NCBI GenBank assembly: GCA_035546635.1
Contig: DASZWJ010000046.1
Coordinates: 62,001 to 126,000, forward strand
DNA length: 64,000 bases
Origin: Gammaproteobacteria bacterium
GTDB taxonomy: Bacteria > Pseudomonadota > Gammaproteobacteria > JAURND01
Direction: 5' to 3'
In this document: positions 24,716 to 35,232 of the stretch, piece after piece
Layout of the letters: every line of letters starts with the position of its first letter
How positions within the stretch are numbered: the first letter of the stretch is position 1
Notes under the pieces: generated by a model
The model's database searches: none
What the model was told of the DNA's origin: nothing
Seen by the model: only the letters and a program-made list of their open reading frames with translations
Translations under genes and position numbers: made by a program

Positions 24716-26464
24716 GTGCCTATCTTCGCCAAATGGACTTATGCTAAAAATGATCTGAAAGGCTGGAGCTATCCCAATTATTGGGACTTTATTGCGATCT
24801 GCCTAGTATTAGCGATTATCGTTTTATTCGCTTGGGGCGCCAAAGGCATGGCCACGCCTTATCATTTGGGCGAACCCATCCATATTTCCCTAAACCCCGC
24901 TGATTTACCCTATTATGCTTTTCGTAGCGTGCTGCGCATGGCTTTAGCACTAATATGCTCATTGTTGTTTACCTTCATCGTCGGCACAGCGGCGGCTAAA
25001 AGCACGCATGCTGAGCGCTTTATTATACCGGTAATCGATATACTGCAATCCGTGCCAGTCTTAGGGTATTTATCGGTTACCGTTGTGGTATTTATCGCCA
25101 TGTTCCCCAATAGTCTATTAGGACCAGAATGTGCGGCGATATTTGCCATCTTTACTGCACAAGTCTGGAACATGACTTTGAGTTTTTACCAAAGTCTGCG
25201 CACAGTGCCTGAGGATCTGGTGGAAGCAGCACATATCTTCAGACTATCAGCGTGGCAGCGATTTTGGCGTTTAGATGTACCTTTTGCCATGCCCGGATTG
25301 TTATGGAATGCCATGATGTCTATGTCAGCCAGCTGGTTCTTTGTAGTGGCTTCCGAAGCTATCTCTGTCAACCACCAAAACATCACTTTGCCTGGTATTG
25401 GTTCTTATATCGCGCTTGCCGTATTGCACGCAGATATGAGGTCTGTCGTTTATGCCATCATTGCGATGTTCATTGTGATTCTAATTTACGACCAAATTTT
25501 ATTTCGCCCCTTAAATGAATGGACAGATAAATTTAAATTTGAACAGCTAGGAGAGGAACCTGAGACACATTCCTGGGTTGTCAAATTATTACGTCGCACC
25601 AAATGGATGCAATCCATAGGTAAATTTTTGTTGCTATTGTGGGAATGTTTTATCAACCTACGGTTGTTCTCTCATCGCAGGCAAGAAATTCAGGGGACTC
25701 ACCGCGCCAGTCACTGGCAATTGACGGCAGTTATACTATGGTATGTGCTGCTGACAGTAGCTATATTGGTTTCTGTCATTATCTTAGCACGCTTCGTGCT
25801 GGCTACTGTTTCATGGGCTGAAATTGGGCATGTGATTGTTTTAGGTTTTATTACTGCGCTTAGAGTCTTGATATTAATTTTTTTATGTTCATTGTTATGG
25901 ATTCCGCTTGGCGTCTGGATAGGACTGCGCCCCCGTTATAGCAATTTTGCTCAGCCTATTATTCAGTTTTTAGCTTCTTTTCCCGTCAATCTGGTTTATC
26001 CGGTTGCTGTGATTATCATTGTTAACTTCCACCTTGATACCAATATTTGGACTTCACCGCTTATGATCCTGGGTTCACAGTGGTATATCGCGTTTAACGT
26101 GATTGCTGGCACGAATGCGTTGCCTAAAGATTTACGTCAGGTGGCAAGTTCACTCAATGTGCGCGGTTGGTTGTGGTGGAGGAAATTGATTCTACCCGGA
26201 ATCTTTCCCTATTATGTGACTGGCGCCATCACTGCAGCTGGCGGAGCGTGGAATGCCAGTATTATCGCAGAAGTGGTACATTGGGGTCATACTGAATTGC
26301 GCGCTGTCGGTTTGGGCTCTTATATTACCCACCAGACCAGTTCTGGAGATTTCGCACGTCTGGCATTAGGTATTGCGGTTATGTGTCTTTATGTCTTATC
26401 CATTAACAGGGTACTATGGCGTCCCTTATATAGATTAGCCGTAGAAAGATTTAAATTATCTTAA
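24716..26464 (+). CDS. ABC transporter permease with two fused BPD-type domains
   Basis: A 582-residue inner-membrane protein in two homologous halves, each with about 5-6 membrane segments and an EAA-type loop. The first half has VPEDLVEAAHIFRLSAWQRFWRLDVPFAMPGL; the second has LPKDLRQVASSLNVRGWLWWRKLILPGIFPYY. It therefore forms a complete translocation pore, in the nitrate/taurine (NitT/TauT-like) permease group. GTG start; GAGAG lies about 10 bases upstream and no suitable ATG exists nearby. Its partner ATPase follows 158 bases later. No substrate-binding protein is encoded in the window, so the substrate is undetermined. Confidence 0.87.
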   Translation: MPIFAKWTYAKNDLKGWSYPNYWDFIAICLVLAIIVLFAWGAKGMATPYHLGEPIHISLNPADLPYYAFRSVLRMALALICSLLFTFIVGTAAAKSTHAERFIIPVIDILQSVPVLGYLSVTVVVFIAMFPNSLLGPECAAIFAIFTAQVWNMTLSFYQSLRTVPEDLVEAAHIFRLSAWQRFWRLDVPFAMPGLLWNAMMSMSASWFFVVASEAISVNHQNITLPGIGSYIALAVLHADMRSVVYAIIAMFIVILIYDQILFRPLNEWTDKFKFEQLGEEPETHSWVVKLLRRTKWMQSIGKFLLLLWECFINLRLFSHRRQEIQGTHRASHWQLTAVILWYVLLTVAILVSVIILARFVLATVSWAEIGHVIVLGFITALRVLILIFLCSLLWIPLGVWIGLRPRYSNFAQPIIQFLASFPVNLVYPVAVIIIVNFHLDTNIWTSPLMILGSQWYIAFNVIAGTNALPKDLRQVASSLNVRGWLWWRKLILPGIFPYYVTGAITAAGGAWNASIIAEVVHWGHTELRAVGLGSYITHQTSSGDFARLALGIAVMCLYVLSINRVLWRPLYRLAVERFKLS

Positions 26465-26661
26465 TACCAGTTCGTTTACCATGATTCTTTTATGCAGGTG
26501 ACCTGCTATTTCAAAGACATCCATTACATTCACTCACAACCCTCGCGCTATAAAACAAGAGGGGGAAGTTAGATATAATTCAGCTTAAAATAAAAATTTA
26601 TGACAAGAACTGCTATACTCAAATGCGTCAAGCATATCGCCAAAAACACGGAGCATCCCAC

Positions 26662-27969
26662 GTGAATTTCCCCAATTCTCCCACTCCTCTTATAACTATC
26701 ACTGGCCTATGCAAATCCTTCAAAAAAAGTGATTACCAAGACTTATTGGTGCTGGATAATTTAAATTTTTCCTTGTATGAAGGAGAAATTATTGCCTTGT
26801 TAGGTAAATCTGGCTCGGGAAAATCTACCCTGCTACGCACTATTGCCGGGTTAACCAGACCAACCACCGGTCAAGTGGTCTATCAGGGACAGCCTATTTC
26901 TGGTCCTGTCAAAGGGCTGTCTATGGTATTTCAAAGTTTTGCCCTCTTCCCCTGGCTTACCGTATTGCAAAACGTGGAGCTGGGGCTGGAGGCACAAGGT
27001 GTCTCGCGCGCAGAGCGGCGAGCACGTGCACTGGAAGCGATTGATGTGATTGGTCTTGATGGTTTTGAGTCTGCTTACCCTAAAGAATTATCCGGCGGTA
27101 TGCGCCAACGCGTCGGTTTTGCACGCGCGTTAGTAGTCAATCCTGAAGTTTTATTAATGGATGAACCGTTTTCCGCTCTTGACGCTTTGACCGCTGATAA
27201 CCTACGCAGCGATCTTTTGGATCTTTGGCAAGATAAAAAAACCAATATCCGCTCCATTTTGCTAGTGACGCATAATATCCAAGAAGCCGCTTTAGTGGCT
27301 GACCGTATCCTGGTATTTAGCAGTAATCCTGGCCAAATCCGCGGTGAAATCAAAGTGAATATCCCCCACCCACGTTCCGACGAAGATGAAAAAATCCGCG
27401 AAGTCGTCGATGAGATTTATATGCTGATGACCACAGCCATCGGCCAAGCGCAAGACCTGACCAAACACAAACCCACTGGCATCGGCTATCGTCTGCCTAA
27501 AGTACAGGTTTCTGAGTTGACGGGTTTTTTAGAAACCCTAAGCTCTCCTGACTATCAACAAAAAGTCGATTTGCCTGAACTGGCAAAAGACTTAAATCTG
27601 GATGTCGACAAACTGTTTTTGAATACTGAAGCTTTAGAAATTCTGCATTTTGCTGACGTTTCTAAAGGTGATATTGAATTGACCCGTGCTGGCAGGCAAT
27701 TTTCTGAAGCCGATATTCTGCAGCGTAAACAACTCTTTGCCGCACATTTAATGAAATACGTGCCACTCGCCCGTCATATTCGCCGTGTACTGGATGAACG
27801 TCCTGGCCATCGCGCCTCTGAAGATCGTTTTCTGCGAGAACTGGAAGATCATTTAAGTGAAGAGGCTGCAGGCGAAGTGCTGGAAGTCGTTATAGACTGG
27901 GGACGTTATGCAGAGTTGTTTGCTTATGATTACAATTCCGGCGTATTGAGCCTTGAAAATCCGCAATAG
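26662..27969 (+). CDS. ABC transporter ATP-binding protein with C-terminal CmpB-type domain
   Basis: Nitrate/taurine-type ABC ATPase, 436 residues when started at the GTG at 26662, which has GGAG at a good distance; an ATG at 26623 lacks a ribosome binding site. Walker A GKSGSGKST, Q-loop VFQSFALFPWL, signature LSGGMRQRV, Walker B VLLMDEPFSALD and H-loop LLVTHN are all intact. Residues ~280-436 are an AAA-associated C-terminal domain (ABC_trans_CmpB type) with winged-helix-like segments LPELAKDLNLDVDKLFLNTEAL and ILQRKQLFAAHLMKYVPLARHI. It drives the fused permease just upstream. Confidence 0.88.
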   Translation: MNFPNSPTPLITITGLCKSFKKSDYQDLLVLDNLNFSLYEGEIIALLGKSGSGKSTLLRTIAGLTRPTTGQVVYQGQPISGPVKGLSMVFQSFALFPWLTVLQNVELGLEAQGVSRAERRARALEAIDVIGLDGFESAYPKELSGGMRQRVGFARALVVNPEVLLMDEPFSALDALTADNLRSDLLDLWQDKKTNIRSILLVTHNIQEAALVADRILVFSSNPGQIRGEIKVNIPHPRSDEDEKIREVVDEIYMLMTTAIGQAQDLTKHKPTGIGYRLPKVQVSELTGFLETLSSPDYQQKVDLPELAKDLNLDVDKLFLNTEALEILHFADVSKGDIELTRAGRQFSEADILQRKQLFAAHLMKYVPLARHIRRVLDERPGHRASEDRFLRELEDHLSEEAAGEVLEVVIDWGRYAELFAYDYNSGVLSLENPQ

Positions 27970-28033
27970 CTTAATTGCTTGCCCCTTTGAAAAATGGGGC
28001 GAGGCACGCAGGAGAATAAGCATATATTTATCT

Positions 28034-30082
28034 TTAATTCTCAGATTTACTTCCCACGGTGGTTTTATATAACCAAACACATAGCAATATCAATACTAAA
28101 ACACTCAATATATCTGCGATCGGGGTAAAACTAGCACCTACTAGCCGTAATGCATCAGAACTGCCTTTTAATACAAATGGTACCGCTAATATAACTCCCA
28201 TCAGCGCAGCGCCCGCAACCAGACCGCAGGCTAACAAAGTGCCTTGTTCAAAAAATTGTTCCATGGAGGTTTTATCCGCGCTCCCACCTTGGGTTTTATT
28301 AAAACGCGCAGTTAAACGCGCCTTGCAGACGTAATTGAGAATACCACCAATAATAACTGCACTGGTAATTTCGGGCGGTAAATAAATACCAATACCAATA
28401 GCCAATATCGGCAAGCGTTTGTTGCGCTTTTTCAGCCATTCATCAACCACAATTGCCACTAATGCAATACCAATGCCGACCAAAATATCCGCCCACGGTA
28501 ACGAATTACCAAATACTCCCTGCGATACCGCAGCGACCAAGCCTGCTTGCGGCGCCGCTAACATCTGCGCCGGATTCATTCCAGGACGTGGGTAAACGCC
28601 ACCAATGCCATAAGCTTGAAATAACAATTCCAATACCGGACCCACTACCAGCGAAGCAACGATGACACCTATCAGCAACATCACCTGCTGTTTCCAAGGC
28701 GTAGCGCCAACCATTTTACCCGCTTTCAAATCCTGCAGATTTTCACCAGAGATCACCACCGCTGTCGCCGTAACTGTAGTAATAATAATCACCGAAGCGA
28801 TCACTGATTTGGCAGCAGCTGGGTTTGCCTGAATAATATGTCCAAATACCGGCAACATCAGTAATGAGGTAATTAATATAGAACCCAATATTAATCCTGA
28901 TAAGGGATTATTTGTAACACCCACTAACCCGCATAAATACGCGCTGACGGAAGCCAGTAAAAATCCAACAATCAGTAAATACAACATACCAAAAAAACTC
29001 ACGCCATAGAGGTATGAATTCGATTGAAAGTTCCCAGCAAATAAATATTGGAAAGTCGCGAAAGCACAAACAGCCAACACAACTGTGCCCAAGCCTACCC
29101 AGGTGATAGGTATATCACGTTCCGTGCGAGGGATAACGATACCTGTGAGTTTCCCTCGTCGTGCTTCCTTAAGTGAGCGCACAGAAGCGATTAGACTTAG
29201 GAAAATGGGCTTAATCAAGGTTAATAGTGTCCACAAACCACCCAGTAACATGGTACCAACACCGACATAACGAATATGATCGGCGCGCAAACTCATGGCC
29301 ATATCATAATAACTAGTCGCTTGGGGTAATCCATGAAAATGTGAATACAATGGAATACCAATACCCCAGCACAATACCAAACCCACCAACATCGCCACAC
29401 AAGCTTGCAGACCGACAATAAAACCGGCAGCTAATAATGCGGGTGAAAAACCTAAGGTAAAACCAAACAAGGTTTTACCACTGACATTCCACAGCGGCAG
29501 TATTTCAGATAGCAGCTTAAATCCAGTCTGGAATAAACTAATCAATGCACCTACCAGACCACCTTGCAATAGGTGCTTCATTTTTGCCTTACCGGTGGCG
29601 CTGGCTTTGAGCACATTGCCAATCGCCGTACCCTCAGGGAAGCTCAAGGTAGGATAGTTCAACATAATGCGGCGTAATGGAATAGAAAATAACACACCTA
29701 ACAGGCCGCCGACTAAGGTGATTAGCATGGTTTCCCAATAATGGAAATGATCCCAGTAACCTATCATGAGCAGTGCAGGTAATACAAAAGCTACTGCTGA
29801 GGCCACACCTTCACCCGCGGAAGCTGCAGTTTGCACGATATTATTTTCTAAGACATTGTGCTTTCTGAAAAAACGTAACGCGCCCATGGAAATGATAGCG
29901 GCAGGAATGGACGCTGAGATGGTTTGACCGAGTTTTAACGCCAAATATGCATTAGCTGCGCCTAAAATTGCCGTGATGATTACAGCTAAAATCACTGCTT
30001 TAATCGTGATTTCAGGCAAGGATTGGTCGGCACGGATAAAAGGTATATCAGTAGATGGTGTATTACGCAGAACTTCATTCAT
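28034..30082 (-). CDS. OPT family oligopeptide transporter, copy 2
   Basis: 682 residues, multi-spanning. It carries the same signatures as copy 1: QSLPEITIKAVILAVI, GAANAYLALKLGQTISASIP, NNIVQTAASAGEGVA, NYPTLSFPEGTA and GENLQDLKAGKMVGATPWKQQ. By eye the two proteins are more than half identical through the N-terminal third, so they are paralogues in inverted orientation about the ABC genes. AAGGGG lies before the ATG at 30082. A CCCCTTTGAAAAATGGGG hairpin near 27985 separates it from the convergent ABC ATPase gene. Substrate unknown. Confidence 0.9.
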   Translation of the reverse strand: MNEVLRNTPSTDIPFIRADQSLPEITIKAVILAVIITAILGAANAYLALKLGQTISASIPAAIISMGALRFFRKHNVLENNIVQTAASAGEGVASAVAFVLPALLMIGYWDHFHYWETMLITLVGGLLGVLFSIPLRRIMLNYPTLSFPEGTAIGNVLKASATGKAKMKHLLQGGLVGALISLFQTGFKLLSEILPLWNVSGKTLFGFTLGFSPALLAAGFIVGLQACVAMLVGLVLCWGIGIPLYSHFHGLPQATSYYDMAMSLRADHIRYVGVGTMLLGGLWTLLTLIKPIFLSLIASVRSLKEARRGKLTGIVIPRTERDIPITWVGLGTVVLAVCAFATFQYLFAGNFQSNSYLYGVSFFGMLYLLIVGFLLASVSAYLCGLVGVTNNPLSGLILGSILITSLLMLPVFGHIIQANPAAAKSVIASVIIITTVTATAVVISGENLQDLKAGKMVGATPWKQQVMLLIGVIVASLVVGPVLELLFQAYGIGGVYPRPGMNPAQMLAAPQAGLVAAVSQGVFGNSLPWADILVGIGIALVAIVVDEWLKKRNKRLPILAIGIGIYLPPEITSAVIIGGILNYVCKARLTARFNKTQGGSADKTSMEQFFEQGTLLACGLVAGAALMGVILAVPFVLKGSSDALRLVGASFTPIADILSVLVLILLCVWLYKTTVGSKSEN

Positions 30083-30533
30083 AAGCGTACCCCTTTAGAG
30101 GAAATTTCATGAGTTGTTATTTTTGAAGCTTTTTTATTTAAATAACGATTTTTTTACTTTGCCTGTTTCATCAAATTCTCCGTTTTAAAAGGGAACGAGT
30201 AATTACCAACAAATTATACAAAACAGGTATGTCATGTCAGACTGATAACAAAATGTTTTGTTGTCAGTTTTAGGTGAATAAAGTTGGGCTTATACATATT
30301 TCAGGCAAAATAGGGTAGGCACAATTTTGTAGTGTCTTATAGAGTTAGCTAGCCTGTCAAGCAAAAAAATTAATGTAGCGACACTCATCAGGTCATTCCG
30401 CAGAGGTCGTAGAGGTCAGGTAGAGGTGACATTACTAAATTGCCGCTACACACCCACAGAGGTCGATTGACAAATGCCGCATAAAGCGGCATATTTACCG
30501 ACCCAATAATATTCTTGTTTCGGAGTACAAACT
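30083..30533. promoter_or_regulatory. Long rpsT leader with AGAGGTC direct repeats and probable promoter
   Basis: A 451-base spacer with no gene. AGAGGT occurs at 30402, 30411, 30422 and 30458, the first three about one helical turn apart. TGTAGCG (30374) and CGCTACA (30444) bracket them. TTGACA at 30467-30472 is followed 17 bases later by CATATT (30490-30495), a plausible promoter. A perfect stem, AATGCCGC / GCGGCATATT, occupies its spacer and -10. GGAG lies before the GTG start of rpsT. Confidence 0.45.
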
Positions 30534-30806
30534 GTGGCCAATATTGCATCAGCCAAAAAACGCGCAAAACAAACTATCAAACGTCAAGCCCGCAACACCA
30601 ATCTGCGTTCCAGAGTGTATACCTATCTCAAAAAAGCCCGCAAAGCGATTGCCTCCGGCGTGAAAAGCGAAGCAGAAACTGCTGTTAAAAGTGCGTTTTC
30701 ACAAATTGATAAAATGGTGCCTAAAGGTATTTTTCACAAAAATAAAGCCGGGCGATTGAAGAGCCGCTTGAATGCTAGTTTGAAAAAATTGGTGCTTTCC
30801 TCATAA
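30534..30806 (+). CDS. rpsT: 30S ribosomal protein S20
   Basis: A 90-residue S20 that binds 16S rRNA early in 30S assembly. The sequence MANIASAKKRAKQTIKRQARN, RVYTYLKKARKAI and KGIFHKNKAGRLKSRLNASL is typical. The start codon is GTG with GGAG 8 bases upstream. Non-ATG starts are known for rpsT (TTG in E. coli) and are linked to autoregulation there. Monocistronic. Confidence 0.97.
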   Translation: MANIASAKKRAKQTIKRQARNTNLRSRVYTYLKKARKAIASGVKSEAETAVKSAFSQIDKMVPKGIFHKNKAGRLKSRLNASLKKLVLSS

Positions 30807-30874
30807 TACTGATAGTTTTACATTAAGTTCCTCCTTCCTGTTGGAGGGCATTGCCGAATAAATTGAATGTCAAT

Positions 30875-31681
30875 TTATGGCTTAGCGCCATCCGCCTGAA
30901 CCGGAAAACTAAAATAAGTATCAGGAAATGGCTCATCCTGCAAAGTAAAATGCCACCATTCAATTGCATAAGGGGCAAACCTTTGCTTTTCCATCATAGA
31001 TTTCAAAAATGATCGATTTTGCGCTGCTTTACCGTGTATGGCTGGATTTGCAAAATGTGCTGTTGGGTCAAGGCAGTCAAAACTTGTGCCCATATCAATA
31101 CTGCCATCATTAAAACGCTGCGTATATGGCGCAAAACAACTACGCAATTTCTGGCCAGGAAAGTACTGCTCCTGTTTAGCCAAGGGTAATGCAACTAGCG
31201 TTAGGTCAACCGTGCTTCCGCGACTGTGCCCTGATTTTGACGCCACATATCCCAGCTTGAAGAAATCCGCCTTATTAACCCGCGGATAAAACTCCGCTTT
31301 CATTTGCTGCAAAGCTGGCAGACGGCTCCAGTTGATAAATTCATTGACTGCGAGCTGCGGTCGATAGCAATCATACACTTTTAAAGAAAGTGAATAAGGT
31401 CTTAACGATTGCTGCACTCGCGCTAGGGCTGTTGCAGCGGGGCGAGTTAAAATGCACTCTGCTGCCTTATAACCACTGATAGGATGGCCAATAAAGTTGT
31501 GATATCCGGCATAGCGTATATCTTGAATAATACTAGGATCAATGTCTTTGAGATATACGAAGCCAGGCGGCAAATTATGGGGGGTGGCTGTTGCAGCCAT
31601 TATGCAGCTGTAAGTTAACCAGAATAAAATCAAGCGTTTTAAACCGCTGTTTTTTGAGAATTTTTTTCTGATGTTAATCAA
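30875..31681 (-). CDS. ddpX: D-alanyl-D-alanine dipeptidase, DdpX/VanX type
   Basis: Zinc dipeptidase (M15D) cleaving D-Ala-D-Ala, in peptidoglycan turnover or use of D-Ala as nutrient. 268 residues with an N-terminal signal-like segment (LKRLILFWLTYSCIMAATA, about 15-33), so probably exported. Zinc ligands and catalytic residues fit the family: SGHSRGSTVDLTL (H152, D159) and EWWHF (E241, H244), with R in YDCYRPQ (about 104-110). No vanHA-like genes are nearby, so this is a house-keeping dipeptidase, not glycopeptide resistance. Confidence 0.88.
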   Translation of the reverse strand: MINIRKKFSKNSGLKRLILFWLTYSCIMAATATPHNLPPGFVYLKDIDPSIIQDIRYAGYHNFIGHPISGYKAAECILTRPAATALARVQQSLRPYSLSLKVYDCYRPQLAVNEFINWSRLPALQQMKAEFYPRVNKADFFKLGYVASKSGHSRGSTVDLTLVALPLAKQEQYFPGQKLRSCFAPYTQRFNDGSIDMGTSFDCLDPTAHFANPAIHGKAAQNRSFLKSMMEKQRFAPYAIEWWHFTLQDEPFPDTYFSFPVQADGAKP

Positions 31682-31715
31682 TGCTTTTTGCTCCTTGCGC
31701 TTCGAGATTAGGGGC

Positions 31716-31755
31716 TAAAATATTCATCTCTCCCACAAGGGGAGAGGTGAATATT

Positions 31756-31758
<3 letters not shown>
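31716..31758. terminator. 19-bp hairpin overlapping the obgE stop codon
   Basis: TAAAATATTCATCTCTCCC (31716-31734) pairs with 31740-31758 over 19 bp with one G-T mismatch. The stem includes the complement of the obgE stop codon. The inner CTCTCCCACAAGGGGAGAG is the ACAA-loop core shared with 21868, 44891 and 47555. Confidence 0.7.
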
Positions 31759-32833
<1,075 letters not shown>

Positions 32834-32883
32834 TAAGGGCTTGTCCAACAAGGAAAATGTGGCTATCTAAACAATACTACCTC

Positions 32884-33168
32884 TTAACCAGCACGACGCT
32901 CTTCTTCACCTGCTTCCGGTACAACAGAAACAAAAGTACGATGAAAACGGCCTTTGGTTTCAAATTTGACAAAACCATCCACGGTTGCAAATAAGGTGTG
33001 ATCTCGACCTAATCCTACGTTGACGCCTGGATGAAAACGCGTACCACGCTGACGGACTAAAATGTTACCGGCAGCCACCCATTCATCACCAAATTTTTTG
33101 ACTCCCAAGTACTTGGGATTAGAATCACGGCCGTTACGTGTACTACCACCGGCTTTTTTATGTGCCAT
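32884..33168 (-). CDS. rpmA: 50S ribosomal protein L27
   Basis: 94 residues: [44 protein letters not shown] and [18 protein letters not shown]27 reaches towards the peptidyl-transferase centre. The N-terminus is the mature, uncleaved type (no extra leader). It follows rplU by 36 bases. Confidence 0.97.
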   Translation of the reverse strand: MAHKKAGGSTRNGRDSNPKYLGVKKFGDEWVAAGNILVRQRGTRFHPGVNVGLGRDHTLFATVDGFVKFETKGRFHRTFVSVVPEAGEEERRAG

Positions 33169-33204
33169 TTTTAGAACCTCTAATATGCTGTTACTACAGG
33201 ACTG

Positions 33205-33516
33205 TTAACCGGTAATTCCGGTAATTTTAACCTCAGTAAAATCCTGTCTGTGCCCTTGACGACGCATATAATGTTTGCGACGACGCATTTTAATAATATT
33301 GATTTTTTTGTGCCGACCCTGACTAATCACTTCTGCACTCACTTTTGCTCCTTTAATGTAAGGGGCGCCGAGTGTCACATTTTCTCCGTCGGTAAGAAGA
33401 AGCACCTGGTCGAAAGCGATAGAATCGCCTACTTCATTAGGCAGCTTTTCCAGCTTCAAGCGCTGGCCTTCTGCCACTTTATGTTGCTTCCCACCACTTA
33501 TAATAACCGCATGCAT
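33205..33516 (-). CDS. rplU: 50S ribosomal protein L21
   Basis: 103 residues: [55 protein letters not shown] and [22 protein letters not shown]. It binds 23S rRNA and is first in the rplU-rpmA-obgE cluster. Its promoter must lie in the 33517-33748 region, divergent from the pilus operon. Confidence 0.97.
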   Translation of the reverse strand: MHAVIISGGKQHKVAEGQRLKLEKLPNEVGDSIAFDQVLLLTDGENVTLGAPYIKGAKVSAEVISQGRHKKINIIKMRRRKHYMRRQGHRQDFTEVKITGITG

Positions 33517-33748
33517 GGGGTAACTCCGTTGATTTTAAGCTAAAGGATTTGCGATTCTAAGGGAAATTTCACGAAGTAGCAACAGCCAAGGTGGCTATGG
33601 TCAGGGCCACTTCATCAAAATTGAGTATTTTTAAAGTACTCTGCCACACAACGCTTCAATTTGAGGGAAGGTGAGAAGATTAATTACGGTATTGAACCGT
33701 CATTAAATGCATTTAACAATATCATTCCATTTGAATCAGGGTACTTCC

Positions 33749-34693
33749 ATGCTGTTTTTATCCAGACAACCAATGAACCGTGCCTTACTCGGCATAGACA
33801 TCAACTCCAACGCTATCTGCATAACTGCTCTTACGCGCAATAGACAGGGTTTTTCAATACAAACCTACGCCAGAGCACCATTGCCCATTGACGAACCTAA
33901 CCCTGAACAAATCATATCTATCCTGCAACAAACCTTGACCAACGCTAATACCCGGATAAAATCTGCAGCGATAGCCATCGATCATTCTGCAGCTCTTTTC
34001 AAAGTCATTGAAGTGGATGCCAGCCTCACTGAAGCGGAAATTCTGTCCCACCTAAAAAGCCACATTAGCCAAATTTTTAATCAGTCCGCAGAAGAATTGC
34101 TGTTGGACTTTGAAAGGCTTGGTCCCTCTAAAAATGATCCGAACCTGGTGACTATCAGATGGATAGCCGCTAAAAAACAACCTGTTATCAATCATATTGC
34201 GAATCTAAAAAAAATTGGCTTGACCACTGTAGCTGTCGACATCAACTCCTATGCGCTACAGCGGGCAGCCTATTATTGCTTGGGTAAATCCACTGTGACT
34301 ACAGCGGCGACCATCGCCACACTTTATATCAATGGCGAATCAATTTTATTCACAGTTTCAGACCACCAAACACCCATCTATACGCTTACTGAACACAATA
34401 AATCTTTAACTCAAAAGGACACAGGTAAAAACTGCATCCTAGCGTTTATAACGCGCGCGCTACAGCTTTACTATCATTCAGAGTCACACAAACCCATTGA
34501 CCTCTTGGCTCTTTGCGGACATATCCCTGACATCAGTCTAATGGCCGCTATACAACAAGAAACCCATATTCCGAGTAAAGTAGTCGATCCCTTCGAGTAT
34601 CTGTCATACAAAAGTGCTGAAAAAACGTCATACCCCGCTTGTGAATTTATGTTGAGCATCGGTTTGGCTATGCCTACTGCGCGTTCACTATGA
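33749..34693 (+). CDS. pilM: Type IV pilus assembly protein PilM
   Basis: Cytoplasmic actin-like (FtsA-fold) ATPase that docks PilN in the inner-membrane alignment complex. The start at MLFLSRQPMNRALLGIDINS has AGGG just upstream; the longer frame is not conserved. About 314 residues. Landmarks are the GIDINSNAICITAL phosphate-1 loop and IKSAAIAIDHSAALFKVIEVD. First gene of pilMNOPQ, overlapping pilN by four bases (ATGA). Confidence 0.9.
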   Translation: MLFLSRQPMNRALLGIDINSNAICITALTRNRQGFSIQTYARAPLPIDEPNPEQIISILQQTLTNANTRIKSAAIAIDHSAALFKVIEVDASLTEAEILSHLKSHISQIFNQSAEELLLDFERLGPSKNDPNLVTIRWIAAKKQPVINHIANLKKIGLTTVAVDINSYALQRAAYYCLGKSTVTTAATIATLYINGESILFTVSDHQTPIYTLTEHNKSLTQKDTGKNCILAFITRALQLYYHSESHKPIDLLALCGHIPDISLMAAIQQETHIPSKVVDPFEYLSYKSAEKTSYPACEFMLSIGLAMPTARSL

Positions 34694-35226
34694 CAGTGAA
34701 TTTATTACCTTGGCGTGAAGCACGCCATAAACAAAAAATTCGCCGACTTTATTGGTTATTTATTTTGGGCTTGATCTTTATCCTCATGGGTTGGTCGGTT
34801 TTATCAGCCAAATCATTGATGTTTTTGCTAGAACAAAAGCATGAAATTAGCAAACTGCAACAACACATCCAGCAACTATCCGGCGAATACCAACATTATT
34901 TGGTGATTCATAAAAAGTTGCAGCAACAAATGCAGACAACAAACTATATAAAAAATCTATTACAAACCAACCAGACGCTATTGCAACTTTTACATGACAT
35001 CGGACAAAAAATGCCTCCTAACCTGTATCTAACACAAATTCAAAAAACCCATAAATCTTTGAGCTTTTCAGGAAAATCAGCCTCCCACGCAGAAATCACT
35101 TTATTACTCAAAAATCTGGAGACTCAATTTGCAGGGAACCCACAACTCACCGAAACCAAGCATACCGACCCACAAAATCCAGAAATTGATTTTGAATTAA
35201 TTTATGAAAACTATTCTGCACAATAA
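34690..35226 (+). CDS. pilN: Type IV pilus assembly protein PilN
   Basis: A 178-residue bitopic inner-membrane protein. The conserved start VNLLPWREARHKQK binds PilM; a membrane segment covers about 24-45 (YWLFILGLIFILMGWSVL); then a coiled coil (LEQKHEISKLQQHIQQL) and a periplasmic alpha/beta domain. Translationally coupled to pilM. Confidence 0.92.
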   Translation: MTVNLLPWREARHKQKIRRLYWLFILGLIFILMGWSVLSAKSLMFLLEQKHEISKLQQHIQQLSGEYQHYLVIHKKLQQQMQTTNYIKNLLQTNQTLLQLLHDIGQKMPPNLYLTQIQKTHKSLSFSGKSASHAEITLLLKNLETQFAGNPQLTETKHTDPQNPEIDFELIYENYSAQ

Positions 35227-35232
35227 AATTCT

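Noticed and set aside
30875-31681. Vancomycin resistance determinant (VanX)
   Set aside because: No vanH, vanA/B or regulator is nearby; isolated DdpX-type dipeptidases are common in Gram-negative bacteria.
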